DNA of 64,000 nucleotides from Talinum fruticosum (taxonomy: Eukaryota > Streptophyta > Magnoliopsida > Caryophyllales > Talinaceae), in assembly GCA_021018815.1 (NCBI GenBank), contig JAITYX010000064.1, positions 2,079,501-2,143,500 of the forward strand. Direction: 5' to 3'. How positions within the stretch are numbered: position 1 is the first letter of the stretch; every line of letters starts with the position of its first letter. The notes beneath the pieces are model-generated. The model was given only the letters and a program-made list of their open reading frames with translations. It was not told where the DNA came from and made no database searches. Of the stretch, positions 59,463 through 64,000 are shown in pieces. A program made the position numbers and the translations under genes.

Positions 59463-61737
59463 GAGTGACATTCTTTGAAACCGCTAAAAAAGATCTTTCT
59501 TTGCTCCATTTACTCGGAATTATTCACAGCTGCAGATCAATTTAAAGAATGAAACTAGATTTTCATCTTCGTAGCTATTGTTTTAAACAGTTATCTAATA
59601 ACCAGTATGTAAAATTTATATTTGGTGAGAATAATCGAGTAGGTAAAACTCGACAAATTAGAATATCACACAAAGCTCCAAACTAAACTATATAGCATAA
59701 AAATGACAATGCCTGGCAGAAGGGGTTGGAGATTTCTTTTGTAAAACACACAAAGACAAGTACGGACAACAAACACCAATAATATTCAACAAAAGCGTAA
59801 GCAAACTCCTCAAGCCAATAATCGATCATAAATTTGTGATGATTTGTGGGACATTCCATGATCATTGAAGTCGGACATGGTAAGATGGTATCGAGCCCAC
59901 CCACAATAGCGAGCCATACCAATGGATGAAGAGCCCTAGGTAGTTGCCTAGGGGGACAAAGATTCTAGATTTAAGCACAACGAGAACGTTGTTTTATTTT
60001 AGTAAAGGAGACTGTAACATTCGGATGTCGTACATGGGTAAATTAGAGGAATTGACAAGGCTTATAAGTGATAGTGAAGGTCTATTATAACAAGAAAAAC
60101 TTTCCCTTTTCAACCCAATTTAGAAGGAAGAGGAGCAAGATTGATGAAATGAATGAGTGAATGCGGGAAAGAGAGAGTACCAGGAATCGGAGGCGACATT
60201 AGCGTACTCGAGGAGCAACATTGGTGAAAGTGAAAGTCGGTGACGGAGTGTAAAGATGCCAGCGACGAAGGGGACGGTTGCTAGTGATAGAGAGGACTAA
60301 GGCGGAGGCTAGAAGCGATAAGAGAATAGAGGGGTGAGGAGGAGTTTTAGGGATTGAGAGAGCATACAGGATTAACAGGAGGCTAGGATTCGCCTCTTGT
60401 TTTTAAAACCTGCGTCAAAATTTAGCATAGGGTGAAATATGCAATTCTATTAGAATTAGAAATGAAAATATGACTCAAAAATCCGATTCTATTAGCATCG
60501 GATAATTTATTCGACTTTAAAATCTGATGCTAATCGCATCTCCTTTTTTATTCTGATGTAAATAGAGTATTTTGAAACATCCGATGCTAAATATGTTACT
60601 ATTAGCATCGAGTTTTGGGTAGTCGTTAAATTCGAAAATATCAAGTCTTTTGTAGTGTTTCCGTCCTTTTTAGGTTTGACACATATAATTGTTTGTCACA
60701 AGAATTTCTAATCATGACATATTATTGCCACAAGTAGTATATACTTGGGGCATAACTAATTTTTTGCCATAGTAATTTATGGTCGTAACATATTATTGTC
60801 ACGGTAGTATCTACTCGTGGCACAAGTAATGTTTTACCACGATAATTTATTCCCGTGGCCTATTATTGCACGGATAGTATTTTTTGTGGCATAAGTAAAT
60901 TTTTGCCACAAAAATTTTGATCATGGCATATTTATTATTTCATATATACACACTTGTACCGACCAAAAATTTCCCGTGGCAAGACAAAAAATTGCCACGA
61001 TTTTATGATTCTTGTGGCATAATTCGTGGCACAAGTGATGATTTCTTATGATGAATATATCTAAACATATATAATATATAATATATTGTACAATATATAT
61101 AATATAAAATCTTAATCAAGTAATTAAAAAGAAACTGGAGCAAGGCGATCAAGTTTCGAATCTCGAGCCTAGAGATGTCCATTTTTTTTCATAGTATGAC
61201 CATGAATAGCAAGTTGAACGGTGTTCACATCTCCATTCCGTTATTGAAGTGATACTTTCGTTTATAAAATGGGCTTGAGGTGCTCAATTTCCTACTTCAA
61301 CGCAAAATTCTTTTCTCATACCCACTTTCAAATATGGCGGCCCAACACATCCGTGTGAAGTGTAATGTAGTGATAGAGCGAGTGCCAGGATAAGGAATAT
61401 GGGGTGATTATGGCTGTTCGTTTCACCGACGATGCCTATATGACCTTGCTAACATGGTATATCCCATCATACCTGGCTATCCCATCCGTGCTGGGATGTC
61501 AAGTTATCTTGAAGCATTGGCTAACTCGCTGCTCCACATTAGCTAAATCTTTGTGTATTTTGCGGCAACCATATTCACAAAATGGAAAAAATACACAATT
61601 GGCCTAATTGCGCACACAATGCCTGTCGTTTTTGCATGTTTCCCTACTCAAAATCGTAGCAACCTAGTCTACCCCGGCTATAACGGTGATGACGAGTGTC
61701 TACAACGATGGAGTAATTGGGAGAAGGACGTTGTCAA

Positions 61738-64000
61738 TAGGGGTGTGCGAAAAAACCGAAACCGAAAAATCGATAAAAAAGCGGTTAACCGATTAATTTT
61801 TTGTGAAAAATCGGTTCGATTAACCGAACCGGAATTTTTTTCGGTTAACGGTTCGGATACGGTTCGCGTTTTGAAAATTTTCGGTTAACCGTCCGTTAAC
61901 CGATCCGAATTTTTAAAAAAACGCTTGAAATTGGAATTGGAAAGGAAACCCTCGAGTCGTCATGCTCGCGCTGTGCCATTGTCCTCTCACTCTCTTGCTG
62001 CTCCTCTCTCTCTCCTCTCGCCTCCCCTCTCGTCCTCGTTCGCGGCGAGCAACCGGCGACCTACCGGCGTTTTGCCGACGATAACCGGCCCGCGTCACTC
62101 CTCTCACTTTCTTGCTGCGATTCTCTCGCCCAGCTGTCGCTTCCCTCCTTTCTCTCTCCCTCTGCCTCCCCCTCTGTCCTCGTGCTACGGCAACCGGCGA
62201 CGCTCCACTCGGGTTCCCCCTCTTTTTTTTTTTTTTTTTTTTTTTTGCGAATTCGTGTTTTTGGTGTAGACGGGAAATTGTCCATGAAGTCGCTCCTGGA
62301 AGTAGCAAATAATTTGTTTACGAAAAGCATCTTACTGATTATGCATTACTTTGATAATTAATTTTATGCCCCGCTCATTGTTTGATAATATGGACGACTT
62401 TGAGAAATCATCTTACCGATTATGCATTACTTTGAGAAATCCGAAAATCATTACTTTGATAATATGGACGACTCGGAATTCATGTGCATTGCATTGATAA
62501 TGAATTTTTTTTATTTATTCTATCCGAAATCAATGATTATAGACAAAATTCATTTCCCATTGCTACTAATTTCTTACTTGTATTGAATCCTTGTACTAAT
62601 TATGGACGAAATTTTCTAGTAAGGAATTAATATTTTGATAGTGACATTTTGATTTATTCTCTGCTAGGGTTTGTGTGTAGGGATTAATGTTTTCAAGCTC
62701 TAGCAATAGCAATTGTAATATGGATTCGGATGATGTTCATGTCAACATAGTTGAAGATGAAAGTGACAGTGATGACCATACTTACATGGAAGTGGAGGAT
62801 CTAGAGGCAGAAGTTGATGTGCAAGCTAAGGAGACTAAAAAGGAGCCTAAACATTGGACAAGTCAAAGTGTAAGTAAGCCACCTCGACCCGAAGCTAGTG
62901 GTAAGAAAAAGAAAAATCTGAATATTGGTGTCATTTTCATGAAACTCAAGTTGAAGAACAAGTGAAGTGCAAATACTATAGTAGGTTGATTCGAGCCTCT
63001 TCTAAAAATGGGACTAGTGCTTTGAAAAATCATTTGATTAGGTATAAGAGGTATCCCGCAAACTTTGATAGGAAACAAAAATTGATTGATTTTCATAGTG
63101 AGACCATTGTCAATGAGGATGGGTCTCGTGCAAATTGTGAGTGTCCCTCGGTGTTGGCAATTTGATCATGATGCTACTAGAAAATCCCTTGCAAAAATGA
63201 TTATTGTGGATGAGTTGCCTTCTATATTTGTGGAACGTGAAGGTTTTCGTGATTTTTGCAAATTCATGTGACCTGAATTTGTTCCCCCTTCAAGGTACAC
63301 AATAACTAGAGATTGTTATACACTTTTTATTGATGAAAGGAACAAACTGAAAACTTTCTTTCAAAAATTGTCTTCAAGAGTCTGTTTTACCACCGATACT
63401 TGGACTTCGGGGCAAAATTTGAGTTATATGTGTCTCACTCGCACATTTTATTGATGATGATTGGAAGATGCATAAGAGGATAATTAATTTTTGTCCTATT
63501 GCTGGTCATCTTGGGGAATTGATTGGGAGGGCTATAGAGAAGTGCTTGATTGAATGGGAATTGAAGAATATTTTGACTATTACTCGTTGATAATGCAAGC
63601 TCAAATGAAGTAGCCATTCAAGTATCCGAAAAGAAGAATTAACCATTGGGGGGTACTATTTTGGATGGGAAGTACTTGCATATGAGATGTGTTGCACATA
63701 TATTGAATCTTGTTGTGAAAGACGGATTAAAGGAACTTGATCCTTCAATTGTTAAAGTTCGTGCTGCCTGTAAGATTTGCAAGGTCTTCTCCTGCTAGGC
63801 TTCAAAAGTTTAAAGCTTGTGTCCAAAAGGAAAATATTGATAGTAAAGGCCTTATTTGTTTAGATATTGAAACAAGATGGAATTCCACATATTTGATGCT
63901 TGAATGTGCTTCCAAGTTCAAACAAGCATTTAGTAACTTGGAATCTAAAGGTGGTCAATATGTGAAAGAGTTGAGAAAATATGGGGTGCTCCTACTCCAC
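61738..64000 (+). mobile_element. hAT element with transposase gene, right end outside the window
   Basis: The left end TAGGGGTGTGCGAAAAAACC is a typical plant hAT terminus, followed by CGGTTAACCG-type subterminal repeats (61755-61905), a CT-rich leader with a 25-base T run near 62221, and a transposase frame from 62687. It interrupts copy 2 of the long-arm element between GACGTTGTCAA and the expected GTTATAAGTT continuation. The other end and the target duplication cannot be seen. Confidence 0.8.
62687..64000 (+). pseudogene. hAT transposase (BED zinc finger, RICESLEEPER/DAYSLEEPER type), decayed and partial
   Basis: Starts MFSSSSNSNCNMDSDD with an acidic N-terminal region. A frame shift near 62915 leads into the BED finger: EYWCHFHE, KCKYYSRLIRASSKNGTSAL, KNHLIRYKRYP. 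Two zinc-ligand cysteines read Tyr (CKYY and HLIRYK). Later blocks in order are VFTTDTWTSGQN-like (about 63385-63420, first catalytic Asp region), an AHFIDDDWKMHKRIINF segment, VDNASSN (about 63588-63608, second catalytic Asp, one-base insertion just before it), HMRCVAHILNLVVKDGLKEL and ETRWNSTYLMLE. Stops and shifts (for example 63268-63270, 63640) show it is not intact. The C-terminal dimerisation domain is outside the window. hAT transposases excise DNA by a cut-and-paste mechanism. Confidence 0.8.

Larger units (their letters stand above)
54916..61053. mobile_element. CACTA element (6.1 kb) with a 3-bp target duplication
   Basis: The left end is CACTACAACAAATCACTACT and the right end TTTCTTATGATG, a slightly decayed form of the usual TTCTTGTAGTG. 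The 3-bp aat repeats on both sides (54913-54915, 61054-61056). The terminal 350 bp on each side are full of TTGCCACG/CGTGGCAA motifs in both orientations (54930-55265 and 60665-61040). No transposase recognised. A second CACTA-type right end (CTTTTGTAGTG at about 60647-60657, with ATTAGCATCGGAT subterminal motifs before it) suggests another, older CACTA nested inside. Confidence 0.8.
53956..61737 (+). mobile_element. Long-inverted-arm element, copy 2 (split by CACTA, cut by hAT)
   Basis: Segments 53965-54915 and 61054-61737 together match 51035-52745 of copy 1 in the same orientation and order (CCAATGGTCCAATGACTTTT; TGGTGGCTTAGGATAAG; GGCGGCCCAACACATC; GAGTAATTGGGAGAAGGACG). The 6.1-kb gap is exactly the CACTA element. 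The right end is cut by the hAT element at 61738. The left end starts inside what is the left arm in copy 1, so this copy is truncated. Confidence 0.7.

Overview
The window looks like nuclear DNA of a flowering plant, most likely a eudicot. It is AT-rich, genes have short exons with GT..AG introns, gene density is low, and the transposons are typical plant families (CACTA, hAT, Mutator-like, Tat-type Ty3, Ty1/copia). The host families are also plant-type: an HMA5-like copper ATPase, a HIPP-like metal-domain protein and two F-box genes. No tRNA, rRNA or CRISPR array was seen. The species cannot be named from the sequence.

Layout. 1-6.0 kb: 5' two-thirds or more of an HMA5-like Cu-ATPase gene on the minus strand, running off the left edge. 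6-15 kb: intergenic DNA with two hAT-type non-autonomous elements (6.64-7.16 and 13.47-14.37 kb) and a 2-kb element with ~260-bp terminal inverted repeats (11.21-13.21 kb) carrying a broken fragment of a spermidine-synthase-like methyltransferase gene. 15.1-16.8 kb: a CACTA-type element containing a 226-bp fold-back. 17.3-17.8 kb: a decayed RNase H fragment. 19.6-20.8 kb: a Mutator-like element with 9-bp target duplications and a decayed GRF-zinc-finger-like reading frame. 21.75-22.86 kb: an F-box/DUF295 gene with frame breaks. 24.9-25.5 kb: an intact three-exon HIPP-like gene whose first coding exon is only the ATG.

26.15-34.61 kb: a complete Tat-like LTR element on the minus strand with a perfect 5-bp target duplication. 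It encodes gag and protease but no reverse transcriptase, RNase H or integrase. A plus-strand (antisense) transcription unit with its own TATA box lies beside the 3' LTR, along with tandem repeats. 34.8-36.6 kb: a CACTA-like element with a nearly perfect 183-bp fold-back element inside. 39.0-40.1 kb: a copia pol relic abutting the 3' end of a broken F-box gene (40.1-41.0 kb). 41.2-44.1 kb: two opposed copies of one hAT-like family. 44.82-45.49 kb: a clean hAT element with perfect 8-bp target duplications. 48.6-61.7 kb: a nested complex in which a family with long inverted arms is present in two copies, one split by a solo LTR (TSD attac), the other by a 6.1-kb CACTA element (TSD aat) that itself contains a related LTR. 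From 61.74 kb to the right edge: a hAT element with a decayed BED-zinc-finger transposase gene.

The host genes do not form a pathway, although two (the Cu-ATPase and the HIPP-like protein) are metal-domain proteins. Several otherwise well-conserved reading frames carry single-base indels, three of them in or beside homopolymers. Either they are pseudogenes or the assembly has residual indel errors. That question should be settled before the coding calls are trusted.
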